A DNA stretch of 64,000 nucleotides from FEB-22 sp003105195 (lineage in GTDB: Bacteria; Pseudomonadota; Alphaproteobacteria; Rhizobiales; Xanthobacteraceae), in NCBI GenBank assembly GCA_027493405.1, contig JAOSKV010000006.1, forward strand, positions 38,694 through 102,693. The letters are read 5' to 3'. This document shows, in pieces, positions 18,125 to 26,006 of the stretch. The stretch's first letter is position 1. The number at the start of each line of letters is the position of its first letter. The notes under the pieces are model-generated. The model ran no database searches, had not been told where the DNA came from, and saw only the letters and a program-made list of their open reading frames with translations. The translations under genes and the position numbers were made by a program.

Positions 18125-19111
18125 TCAGCGGTTGCGGGTCTGGAGTTTGCGCTCCCAGGCGAGCGCGTGAGTGGCGATCGTCTCGAGGTCGTCGAGCTGC
18201 GGCTTCCAGCCGATCAGCGCGCGGGCGCGGTCCGAGGAGGCGACGATCTGCGCCGGATCGCCGGGCCGGCGCGGGGCGAACTCGACGCGGAAGTCGATGC
18301 CGGAGACGCGCTTCACGGTCTCGATCACCTCGAGCACCGAGAAGCCGCGGCCGTAGCCGCAGTTGAGCGTGAGCGAGTCGCCGCCGCGCCGCAGATGCGC
18401 GAGCGCGTCGAGATGCGCGGCGACCAGGTCGCTGACATGGATGTAGTCGCGGATGCAGGTGCCGTCGGGCGTCGGATAGTCGGTGCCGAACACCTGCATC
18501 TGCGGGCGCAGGCCGAGCGCGGTCTCGACCGCCACCTTGATGAGGTGGGTCGCGCCCTTGGTCGACTGTCCGGTGCGCAGCGCGGGGTCGGCGCCCGCGA
18601 CGTTGAAGTAGCGCAGGATCACGTGGCCGAGGCCGTGGGCGGCGCCGGCGTCGCGCAGCATGATCTCGGTCATCAGCTTGGAGGAGCCGTAGGGCGACAT
18701 CGGCGCCGGCGCGTCGCTCTCGGTCACCGGCACGCGGGCCGGATTGCCGTAGACCGCCGCGGTCGAGGAGAAGATGAAGTGGCGCACGCCGCCCTTGACG
18801 GCGCATTCCATGAGCGCGCGCGAGTTGACGGTGTTGTTCCTGTAGTAGCCGAGCGGGTCGGCGACCGAGTCCGGCACCACCACGGAGGCCGCGAAATGAA
18901 TCACGGCCTCGACCCGGTGCTGCTTCAGAACGCGCGCGACCAGCGCCTGGTCGCCGGTCTCGCCGACGAGGAGCTCGGCCTCGGCCGGGACCGCCCAGTC
19001 GAAGCCGGTCGACAGGTTGTCGAGCACGACCACGCGCTCGCCGGCCTCGAGGAGCGCAAGGACCATGTGGCTGCCGATGTAACCGGCGCCGCCGGTGACC
19101 AGGACCGTCAT
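18125..19111 (-). CDS. galE: UDP-glucose 4-epimerase GalE
   Basis: Interconverts UDP-glucose and UDP-galactose for LPS and exopolysaccharide synthesis. The 328-residue cytoplasmic protein has the extended SDR fold: NAD-binding TGGAGYIGSH (6-15), DNLSTGF, HFAASVVVPDSV, the SSTAAVYG strand, catalytic YGSSK (Tyr141, Lys145), RYFNVAGAD and RDYIHVSDL. All are typical GalE motifs rather than those of dTDP-glucose dehydratase. It lies 99 bases downstream of nothing on its own strand and just beside the MsbA-like gene, with the same orientation. Length is normal. Confidence 0.9.
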   Translation of the reverse strand: MTVLVTGGAGYIGSHMVLALLEAGERVVVLDNLSTGFDWAVPAEAELLVGETGDQALVARVLKQHRVEAVIHFAASVVVPDSVADPLGYYRNNTVNSRALMECAVKGGVRHFIFSSTAAVYGNPARVPVTESDAPAPMSPYGSSKLMTEIMLRDAGAAHGLGHVILRYFNVAGADPALRTGQSTKGATHLIKVAVETALGLRPQMQVFGTDYPTPDGTCIRDYIHVSDLVAAHLDALAHLRRGGDSLTLNCGYGRGFSVLEVIETVKRVSGIDFRVEFAPRRPGDPAQIVASSDRARALIGWKPQLDDLETIATHALAWERKLQTRNR

Positions 19112-19703
19112 GACATCGCTCGCGTTTCCCCCGCATGGCCGCGGCCGGCGGGCCGGATCGGGGGCGGACCGGGCGGTTGTAGGTCGCCAGGAATGAAGAA
19201 CACGTTAGGCCTCCGTGTCACAAGTCTCGCACATCATCGCGGCCGCGCGCCGAAGGCGCGCGAGTCGATTCCTCGGCGGTCCGGGAATGTGCATGCGACG
19301 AAAATGCCTCCGTTTCCGCGGCGCGCCGGCGCGCGCCCGCCCCATCGAGGGCGAGTGGCCCTATTTGTGGATCGACGCCACCTGCGTGAAGGTGCGCCAG
19401 AACGCCGGATCGTGTCGGTCGCCGTGATCGTGGTGGTTGCCGTCAACAGCGACGGGCGGCGCGAAATCCTCGACACGGACATCGGCCCCTCGTGGCGCCC
19501 TCAGCCGCGCGCCTCCGCTTTTTCCACTCCCCGGGCGATCACACAGACCACAATCCTGTCAATTATGAACATAACACGAACAAAAATCTCGAAAGCCCGC
19601 GCATAGGACGATCCCCTGAGCACCCGTGAGCCGGCGCCATCCTGGCGAGCCGGACGGACCCGGGGGCCGCGCATCACGCGGCCTCCGCGATCAGAGGTGC
19701 GTC
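19112..19703. other. Intergenic region upstream of the nuclease-like gene
   Basis: No gene is supported. The left half is GC-rich and has a perfect 8-base stem with a 3-base loop at 19244-19262 (CGCGCGCC, GAA, GGCGCGCG). From about 19540 the sequence turns AT-rich and contains a LexA-type box (separate entry), as expected for a promoter serving the gene at 19704. Confidence 0.6.
19567..19581 (+). promoter_or_regulatory. LexA (SOS) box GAAC-N7-GAAC upstream of nuclease-like gene
   Basis: Exact match to the alphaproteobacterial LexA operator (GTTC-N7-GTTC on the other strand), with spacer ATAACAC, inside an AT-rich patch 122 bases before the start at 19704. The box before the convergent neighbour (22585-22599) has spacer AAAACAC. 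The shared spacer and matching placement argue against coincidence. DNA-damage induction of the gene is inferred. Confidence 0.68.
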
Positions 19704-20729
19704 ATGCCCTTTCCGGTCAATCGCAAGCCCTACGACCCTCGGCAGCCGCGCGTTCCCAAGGGCTATTCCGGCGGCGGCCGGTGGACCGACGGGGACGATC
19801 ACGGCGAGGCCGCGAAGCGGTCCGAGGAGCCGTCCCGCGAGGCCGATACGGCCGATTCGGAGCCGTTCATCGACCGCGCCGCCGGCGCGGTGGTCCGCTC
19901 CGAATACGCGACGCCGGACCACGAGGGCTGGAACGAGCGCCACACCGTCACGCTGCGGGACGGTAGCGCCTACGTCTTCGAGGACTGGGGGCGCATCCAG
20001 CGCGTCTACCGGAATGGCGAGCCGGTCGGGACCATCGAATGGACCGAGAACGGCCCCGTTCAGCATCCGCTGCTCCAGAACGTCTATGCCGGCAGGCCGC
20101 AGCCCGGCCGTGTCGGGATCCTCGCCGCCGCGCTGTCCCTGTGGCGCGCACTCAACGCCGCGCGGCACTGGAGCGAGGGAGGCAAGTTCGCGGCGCTCAC
20201 GTTCGACGCGCGGGCGCTGCGCGCCGGCGACGAAAAGGGCGCGCTGCCGGCGGCGAAGGCCCTGACCGAGGAGGAGATCAGGAACTACTGCAAGAAGGTC
20301 GACACGGTGCAAAGACTCCTCGACGCCGCCGCAAACGACGTCAACGCCCTGAACAGGCCGATGACCCCTCAACAATACGGAACGAAAGTGCACGTGGGCA
20401 CCGCCCGAGGCGTTTCCGGCGATTCGAATCTCCGCGCAGAACCTTCGCTCCGCAAGATCCTTCAGGCCGATCCTTCCATGACCGAAGCGCAAGCCGAGAA
20501 ATCCATGGAGGCGCCGTACGGGGAGCGCGGAACCATCCGCATCGACGTTCTGGAGAACGTCGACGGGCGGAGCAAGCTGATCTGCGTCTACGACATCAAG
20601 ACCGGCGACACCCGCCTGACCGAAGCGCGGATCCGGGAGATCGCGCGGATCGTCGCTCTCCGTTACCCCGGCTCGGACCGGATCATCATCATCGAATCGC
20701 GGCCGCGGATCCTGCGCCGGCTCAAGTAG
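19704..20729 (+). CDS. Putative PD-(D/E)xK-like nuclease/effector protein under LexA control
   Basis: A 341-residue protein I do not recognise as a named family. The N-terminus reads DPRQPRVPKGYSGGGRWTDG, a Gly-rich PRVPKG..GGGRWT motif that recurs at the start of varied alphaproteobacterial toxin-like and phage-associated proteins (recollection). The middle is Trp/Gly-rich then helical. The C-terminal ~65 residues contain IRIDVLENV, ICVYDIKTG and a following helix RLTEARIREIARIVA; Asp281, Asp297 and Lys299 fit a D-(x)15-D-x-K arrangement of a PD-(D/E)xK nuclease. No signal peptide or membrane segment. ATG 19704 follows AGAGGTG. The upstream LexA box suggests SOS induction, reminiscent of nuclease bacteriocins, but no immunity gene is identified. 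Function is inference. Confidence 0.55.
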   Translation: MPFPVNRKPYDPRQPRVPKGYSGGGRWTDGDDHGEAAKRSEEPSREADTADSEPFIDRAAGAVVRSEYATPDHEGWNERHTVTLRDGSAYVFEDWGRIQRVYRNGEPVGTIEWTENGPVQHPLLQNVYAGRPQPGRVGILAAALSLWRALNAARHWSEGGKFAALTFDARALRAGDEKGALPAAKALTEEEIRNYCKKVDTVQRLLDAAANDVNALNRPMTPQQYGTKVHVGTARGVSGDSNLRAEPSLRKILQADPSMTEAQAEKSMEAPYGERGTIRIDVLENVDGRSKLICVYDIKTGDTRLTEARIREIARIVALRYPGSDRIIIIESRPRILRRLK

Positions 20730-20817
20730 TCATGAGCCTGCCGGCCGGAACCGAGGGTCCGCGGTCTCGCGGAAAACCAGGGGACGACGTCGCCCGGCGC
20801 GACGTCATCTTGCCCAG

Positions 20818-22509
20818 TCATCTTGCCCAGCCCTCGCGCCGCCCCTGCCGGAGGAACTCGGCATAGCCTTCGACCTCCAGGACCCGCGTCAGGGAGACCA
20901 GCAGCGTCTCGTGATCGCCGAAAGGCGGAACCGGCACCACGCGCTCCGCGATCTCGGCGCTCGTCACCTTGCGATCATCTCTTCCCACCTGGTGCCTCGG
21001 CGCGTAGGTCAATTTCATGCTGTCGTCTGGATCGGCGTAACAGTGCGCATGCCACTGGACGTCGCCGCTCGGACGGACCTCGAGCCTCGTCATGCCGAGA
21101 GCCTGCGGAATCGTCCTCGGCTCGGTAAAGACGGCGCGCAAGCGGCCGGCCGCACTCGCGACCGACACGACGGTCGACGGCACCTGCCGCTCCAGGTGCC
21201 ACCACGGCCGGGCCCAGGACCAGCCGACCCCCACGAGTGCGCCACCGGGCTCGCGCCAGACCACGTCGTAGCGCGCGCGCGCGCGATGTCGCTTCTCGGC
21301 CTCCTCACGGGCGAGGGGCAGCCACGCGCGAATCCGCGCGAAGTCCCACCAGACCTGATCGAAGAAGCTCACCTCGCCGGGCGTTTCCGGCAACGCACTC
21401 CAGGTGCCCGGCGGCGTCGGCACCCACGGACCGGAGGGGACGACGGGATCGCTGCAGGCCGGCCGCTCGGCCGGGGCGACCTCGGCCGGAAACGGCGTCG
21501 GCTCCCACGCGTCGCCCAGCTTGAGAACCTTCGCGACGACCGCCTCGCGGTCGCGGTATCGCCTGCCGAGCTCGGCGGCGTCCCAGCCCAGCAGGAGCCG
21601 GCAGAACGTCGCGAACTGCACGTAACCGGTCCCCTCGCGCCGCTCGAACTCCTCGACCAGCGCCGTCGCCCGCTCGCGCTCTCCTCCGAGCAGGAGCGCG
21701 CGGAATGCGGCCATCTCCCAGTTGTGCGCACCCTCGATGTCCTGCACGAAATCCGCAAGGGTGGTCGTCTCGGCGAGCGTGGGGAAGATCTCTTCGGCCA
21801 GCACCTCCAGCAGCAGGGGCTGCACGAACCCATGGGAGAAATTCCAGGGGCCTGCGATCGCGGTTCGGAAGTCGTTGGGCTCGTCTTCGCCATAGAGCGG
21901 CTCGATCGTGCGCCAGACGCGGAACTCGCCGTCGTTGTCTCCGCGCCCGAACAGGGCTCCGCGCAGGAGATGCCGCACGGGCCGCACCACCAGGCGGTTG
22001 CCGAACAGGGCGAGATCCGGGCGCAGGTCGAGGAGCGGCCGCAGCAGCCGCTTCAGTCCCAAGCGCGGCCGCGGCGCGCGGGATGGCGGCAGCGACGCAA
22101 GATGCCTGCGGGCGAGGCCGGCCGCGGCGTCGAGAGTCAAGGGGGCGTCCTGATACTCGTCGATGACGAGACCGCCCACGAGCCCGGCGAGCGCGGCCGC
22201 CGCGCACATGCCGGCGACGGCTTCCGTCTCGTCCCCGCCCCACCGGAAATTCGCGCAGCGATCGAACGCGGGATCGACCGTGCGGCCTCCGCGCAGCAGT
22301 TCCTCGACCGCATCGCGTCCCTCGAACACGTCGAACTCGACGCCCGTCTCCTGCCTCCGCAGCATCATCGGCATGAAGCCGCGCTGCGTCTCGAGCGAGC
22401 CCCGCGCCGGCCTGATCGTGAACGGAAACCCGAGATCCCGCATCGCTCGCTGCAGCGCGGCCTTGGACGGGAGCTGGCCCCGGAAGAGGACATGCATCTC
22501 GACCGACAT
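20818..22509 (-). CDS. Uncharacterised 563-aa protein under LexA control
   Basis: I do not recognise this family. The 563-residue cytoplasmic-looking protein starts MSVEMHVLFRGQLPSKAALQ, a short alpha/beta N-terminal domain (about 1-130, with GFPFTIRPARGSLE, VEFDVFEG and CANFRWGG), followed by a basic helical stretch (LARRHLASLPPSR, LGLKRLLRPLLDL). Next comes a central region of helices with WEMAAFRALLLGGERERA, and a Trp-rich C-terminal half. No signal peptide or clear membrane segment. A LexA-type box lies 76 bases upstream of ATG 22509. It converges on the nuclease-like gene. Base composition is somewhat less GC-biased than the flanking LPS genes. In-frame starts further upstream exist but run into the operator region. 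Confidence 0.72.
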   Translation of the reverse strand: MSVEMHVLFRGQLPSKAALQRAMRDLGFPFTIRPARGSLETQRGFMPMMLRRQETGVEFDVFEGRDAVEELLRGGRTVDPAFDRCANFRWGGDETEAVAGMCAAAALAGLVGGLVIDEYQDAPLTLDAAAGLARRHLASLPPSRAPRPRLGLKRLLRPLLDLRPDLALFGNRLVVRPVRHLLRGALFGRGDNDGEFRVWRTIEPLYGEDEPNDFRTAIAGPWNFSHGFVQPLLLEVLAEEIFPTLAETTTLADFVQDIEGAHNWEMAAFRALLLGGERERATALVEEFERREGTGYVQFATFCRLLLGWDAAELGRRYRDREAVVAKVLKLGDAWEPTPFPAEVAPAERPACSDPVVPSGPWVPTPPGTWSALPETPGEVSFFDQVWWDFARIRAWLPLAREEAEKRHRARARYDVVWREPGGALVGVGWSWARPWWHLERQVPSTVVSVASAAGRLRAVFTEPRTIPQALGMTRLEVRPSGDVQWHAHCYADPDDSMKLTYAPRHQVGRDDRKVTSAEIAERVVPVPPFGDHETLLVSLTRVLEVEGYAEFLRQGRREGWAR

Positions 22510-22584
22510 GAGGACCCCCAGGCCCGACGGCAGGCCGCGTGGCGCGTTCATTATCCGTCGGGCTGCGCACACCCGTTCTATACA

Positions 22585-22599
22585 GAACAAAACACGAAC
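22585..22599 (+). promoter_or_regulatory. LexA (SOS) box GAAC-N7-GAAC upstream of the 563-aa gene
   Basis: Exact GAAC, seven bases (AAAACAC), GAAC, equal to GTTCGTGTTTTGTTC on the gene's own strand, 76 bases before its ATG. It lies in an AT-rich promoter-like patch. It is the second such box flanking the 19.6-22.6 kb pair of convergent genes. LexA repression is inferred from the motif established in Alphaproteobacteria. Confidence 0.68.
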
Positions 22600-22659
22600 A
22601 TGCAACCATCTTCATGCCGCTGAGTGGTCGTTGTCTTCCTGCAACGGTCCGGATGGCCA

Positions 22660-22691
22660 CAATCAGAGCGTTCGGCAATCAGAGCATTCAG
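22660..22691 (+). repeat. Tandem 16-base repeat upstream of waaC
   Basis: Two adjacent copies, CAATCAGAGCGTTCGG and CAATCAGAGCATTCAG, differing at two positions. Placed 113 bases before the waaC start and 61 bases past the LexA box, they could be a paired regulator site. No known regulator is assigned. Confidence 0.5.
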
Positions 22692-22803
22692 CGTCGCCTC
22701 CCTGCATTCGCGTCTTGCGCTCGCTTGATCGGGCTCACGCGGCGCGTCGGTGCCGGAGCCGGTGACAAGGCACGGGACGGCGTATAAGCACGTCCGCGCG
22801 CCC

Positions 22804-23760
22804 ATGTCCGACATCCTGTTCATCAAGACCAGCTCGCTCGGTGACGTGATTCACCACATGCCGGCCGTGACCGAGGCGCGCCGGCAGCGGCCGGACGCGC
22901 GCCTGAGCTGGGTCGTGGAGGAGGATTTCGCGCCGCTGGTGCGGCTGCATCCGCTGGTCGATGCCGTGATCCCGGTGGCCTCGCGGCGCTGGCGCAGGGC
23001 GCCGTTGGCGCCGGGCACCTGGCGCGAGATCGGCGCCTTCGTGCGGGCGCTGCGGGCGCGGCGCTACGACCTCGTGATCGACACCCAGGGCCTGTTCCGC
23101 TCGGCCGTGATCGCGCGGCTCGCGCGCGGAGAGCGGCACGGCTACGGGCCCGGCAGCGCGCGCGAGAGCGCGGCCTCCTGGCTCTACGACGTGCGTCATC
23201 GCGTCGACCGCGGCCTGCATGCGGTCGCGCGCAACCGGCTGCTCACCGCCCTCGCGCTCGGCTATGCGCCGCAAGGGCCGGACGACTTCGGGCTCGACCG
23301 CGCGCGGCTCGCCGCGCCCGGAGGCGAGCGCCGTGCGCTGCTGCTGCACGCGACCGCGCGCCCCGAGAAGGAATGGCCGGAGGCGCGATGGATCGGCCTC
23401 GGCGCGGCGCTGGCGGCGCGCGGCTTCGAGGTGGTGCTGCCCTGGGGCACCGCGGGCGAGCGCGCGCGCAGCGCGCGGATCGCGGCGGCGGTGCCGCGCG
23501 CGCGGGTGCCGGAGCGCCGGCCGCTCGACGAGGTCGCGCGGCTCGTCGCGGGCGCCGCGCTGGTGGTGGGCGTGGACACCGGGCTCCTGCATCTCGCGGC
23601 CGCGCTGCGGGTGCCGGTGGTCGCGGTGTTCGTCGGCACCGCGCCGGAGCTCTACGCGCCGCAGGGCCAGGGACCCGTCGCCGTGCTCGGGCGCAACGGC
23701 GGGATGCCGACCGAGGCCGAGGTCGTCACGGCGGCGCAAGCGGTCGCGCCGGCGCATTGA
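22804..23760 (+). CDS. waaC: Lipopolysaccharide heptosyltransferase I (WaaC-like)
   Basis: Glycosyltransferase family 9 enzyme that adds the first heptose to Kdo-lipid A at the cytoplasmic face of the inner membrane. The 318-residue product begins ILFIKTSSLGDVIHHMPAV, the classic WaaC start, and has a C-terminal nucleotide-sugar domain with LLHATARPEKEWPEARWIGL and VGVDTGLLHLAAALRVPVVAV. WaaF proteins have a different first motif, so WaaC is favoured. ATG 22804 is directly before the conserved strand. The 3' end overlaps the convergent heptosyltransferase gene by 35 bases. Confidence 0.88.
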   Translation: MSDILFIKTSSLGDVIHHMPAVTEARRQRPDARLSWVVEEDFAPLVRLHPLVDAVIPVASRRWRRAPLAPGTWREIGAFVRALRARRYDLVIDTQGLFRSAVIARLARGERHGYGPGSARESAASWLYDVRHRVDRGLHAVARNRLLTALALGYAPQGPDDFGLDRARLAAPGGERRALLLHATARPEKEWPEARWIGLGAALAARGFEVVLPWGTAGERARSARIAAAVPRARVPERRPLDEVARLVAGAALVVGVDTGLLHLAAALRVPVVAVFVGTAPELYAPQGQGPVAVLGRNGGMPTEAEVVTAAQAVAPAH

Positions 23761-24741
23761 GCCGGGATGCGGCGAGCGCGCGCCCGGTCGCGGCGAGCAC
23801 GTCGTCTGTCGCGATCTCGCGCATGCAGCGGTGGTGGCCGTAGCGGCAGACCGGCGCGTGGCAGGGCCGGCACGCCACATGGGTGCTGGTCTCGATCACG
23901 GCGGCGAGCGGGTTGAGCGGCGCCCAGTGCCAGGGGCTGGTCGGGCCGAAGATGCCGATCGCCGGCGTCCCGGCGGCGGCCGCCACGTGCAGCAGCCCGG
24001 AATCGTTGGACACGGCCACGTCGGCGGCGGCGAGCGCCAGGATGGCGGTGCGCAAATCGTGGCCCGTGAGGTCGCGCGCCCGCGCGCCCGCGCGCGCGCG
24101 ACGATGTCGCGCGCAAGCTCGGCCTCGTTCGGTCCGCCCAGCACCCAGATGTCGAGGCCCTGCGCGGCCAGGCGCTGGGCGAGCTCGGCGAAGGCCGGCC
24201 AGCGCTTGGAGGGGCCGACGGCGCCCGGCGCGAGCGCCACGGTCGGCCCGGTGCCGAGGCCCAGGCGCTCGCGCCAGGCCGCGACCTCGGCGGCCGGGAC
24301 GCGGAGCTGCGGCTCGGGCCAGTCGGACGGCAGGGCGGCGCCGGCCGGGAAGGCGAGGGCGGCGCACCGGTCGACCATGCGCGGCAGGCGGCGCTCGCCC
24401 CAGCGCAGGTCGTTCAGGAGCCCGAACCGTGCCTCGCCCGCGAAGCCGGTGCGCTCCGGGATGCCGGCCAGATACGGCGCCAGCGCCGATTTCCAGGTGC
24501 GCGGCATCACGAGCACGCGGCCATAGTCCTCCTGGCGCAGGCGCCGGGCGAGGGCGGCGTGCGCCGCGAAGGCGAGCCGCTTGCGCGGCAGGTCGACGAC
24601 CACGGCCTTGCGCACGCCCGGCATGTAGTCGGCGAGCGGCGCGCACAGGGTCGTCGACAGCAGGTCGACGGGCCGGCCGGGGAATCGCTCCTGGAGCAGC
24701 CGGACCACCGAATGGCAGCGCACGAAATCGCCGATCCACAT
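23726..24741 (-). pseudogene. waaF: Heptosyltransferase II-like (GT9) gene with a frameshift
   Basis: GT9-family enzyme adding a core heptose. From ATG 24741: MWIGDFVRCHSVVRLLQERF, VMPRTWKSALAPYLAGIPER and VALAPGAVGPSKRWPAFAEL. The frame is lost in an alternating GC run at about 24070-24115; the remainder (AVSNDSGLLHVAAAAGTPAIG, FGPTSPWHWAPL, CRPCHAPVCRYGHHRCM) continues in another frame to the stop at 23726. A one-base correction gives about 338 residues. Codons upstream of ATG 24741 read RPILIVPY, the usual beta-strand start of the family, but have no in-frame start codon, so the 5' end may also be damaged. Error versus decay is undecided. Confidence 0.82.
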
Positions 24742-25022
24742 GTAGGGAACGATCAGGATCGGGCGGTCGCCTGTCCGGATCCGGCTGTTGATGTGAATTC
24801 TTATTCATATCATCAATAGGAACAAATATTCAATTCTATGGCGCGAGCGGTTTCCATTGGGCGGCCGGCGGTTACACGGCGCCGCCGGCCCTGTCCACCC
24901 GCGTGCCGGGCGTGCGCCTGCGTCCACCATGGCGGGCGGCTCATGTTGCGCCGGTTTCCCGGCTGGGGCAAAGGTGGGCGCGGGGGTGCCGGGCTGGCCG
25001 GGCCTGCCATTGGGCACAGCGT
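24742..25022. promoter_or_regulatory. AT-rich divergent promoter region between heptosyltransferase and hldD genes
   Basis: Bases 24786-24840 are strikingly AT-rich against the GC-rich background and include a small palindrome TGAAT-TCTT-ATTCA (24794-24807). The position between divergent LPS-core genes suggests promoters firing both ways. No specific regulator site can be assigned. The rest, 24841-25022, shows no gene. Confidence 0.5.
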
Positions 25023-26004
25023 ATGTTCTTGGTGACCGGCGGGGCCGGGTTCATTGGGTCGAACGTGGTCGCGAGCCTCAACGAGGCCGGGCAGACCGAC
25101 ATCGTCGTCAACGACCGGCTGGGATCGGACGGCAAGTGGCGCAACCTGCAGAAGCGCCAGCTCGCCGACCTGGTCGATCCGGCCGACCTGATGCGCTGGC
25201 TCGAGGGCCGCAAGCTCGACGCGGTCGTCCACATGGGGGCGATCTCGGAGACCACGGCGAGCGACGGCGACCTCGTGATCGAGACCAATTTCCGCCTCTC
25301 CCTGCGGCTGCTCGACTGGTGCACGGCGACGCGGACACCGTTCATCTACGCCTCCTCGGCCGCAACCTACGGCGACGGCGCGGCGGGCTTCTCCGACGAC
25401 AATGCGCCGGCGGCGCTGCGGCGGCTCGCGCCGATGAACCTCTACGGCTGGAGCAAGCACCTGTTCGACCTCGCCCTGATGGACCGCGCGCGGCGCCAGG
25501 CGGCGCTGCCGCCGCAATGGGCCGGGCTCAAGTTCTTCAACGTGTTCGGGCCGAACGAGTACCACAAGGGCGAGATGATGAGCCTCGTCGCCAAGCGCTT
25601 CGACGACGCCAAGGCGGGCCGGCCGATCCGCCTGTTCAAGTCGCACCGCGAGGGCGTCGCCGACGGCGACCAGCGGCGCGACTTCATCCATGTGGACGAC
25701 GTGGTCGCGGTGGTGCGCTGGCTGATCGAGACGCCGTCGGTCTCCGGGCTGTTCAACGTCGGCACCGGCGAGGCGCGCAGCTTCCGCGACCTGATGCTGG
25801 CGGTGTTCGCGGCGCTGAAGCGGCCCGCGAACCTGGAGTTCGTGGACATGCCGGGCGTCGATCCGCGGCAGCTACCAGTATTTCACGCAAGCCGAGGTCG
25901 GGAGCCTGCGCCGCGCCGGCTACAATGCGGGCTTCACTCCGCTCGAGGAGGCGGTCGGGCGCTATGTGAGGCAGTTCCTCGACACGGCGGACCGCTACCG
26001 ATAG
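25023..26004 (+). pseudogene. hldD: ADP-L-glycero-D-manno-heptose 6-epimerase HldD with a C-terminal frameshift
   Basis: HldD converts ADP-D-glycero- to ADP-L-glycero-manno-heptose, the donor for WaaC/WaaF. The reading frame from ATG 25023 shows FLVTGGAGFIGSNVVASL, VVHMGAISETTA, YASSAATYGDG, NLYGWSKHLFD (catalytic Tyr and Lys), FNVFGPNEYHKG and RRDFIHVDDV. After DMPG near 25855 the expected C-terminus (YQYFTQAEVGSLRRAGY to DTADRYR and stop at 26002) continues in another frame. Removing one base near 25857-25861 restores a normal protein of about 326 residues. As written, the frame reads through into hldE without a stop, producing a spurious HldD-HldE fusion. Confidence 0.87.
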
Positions 26005-26006
26005 CC

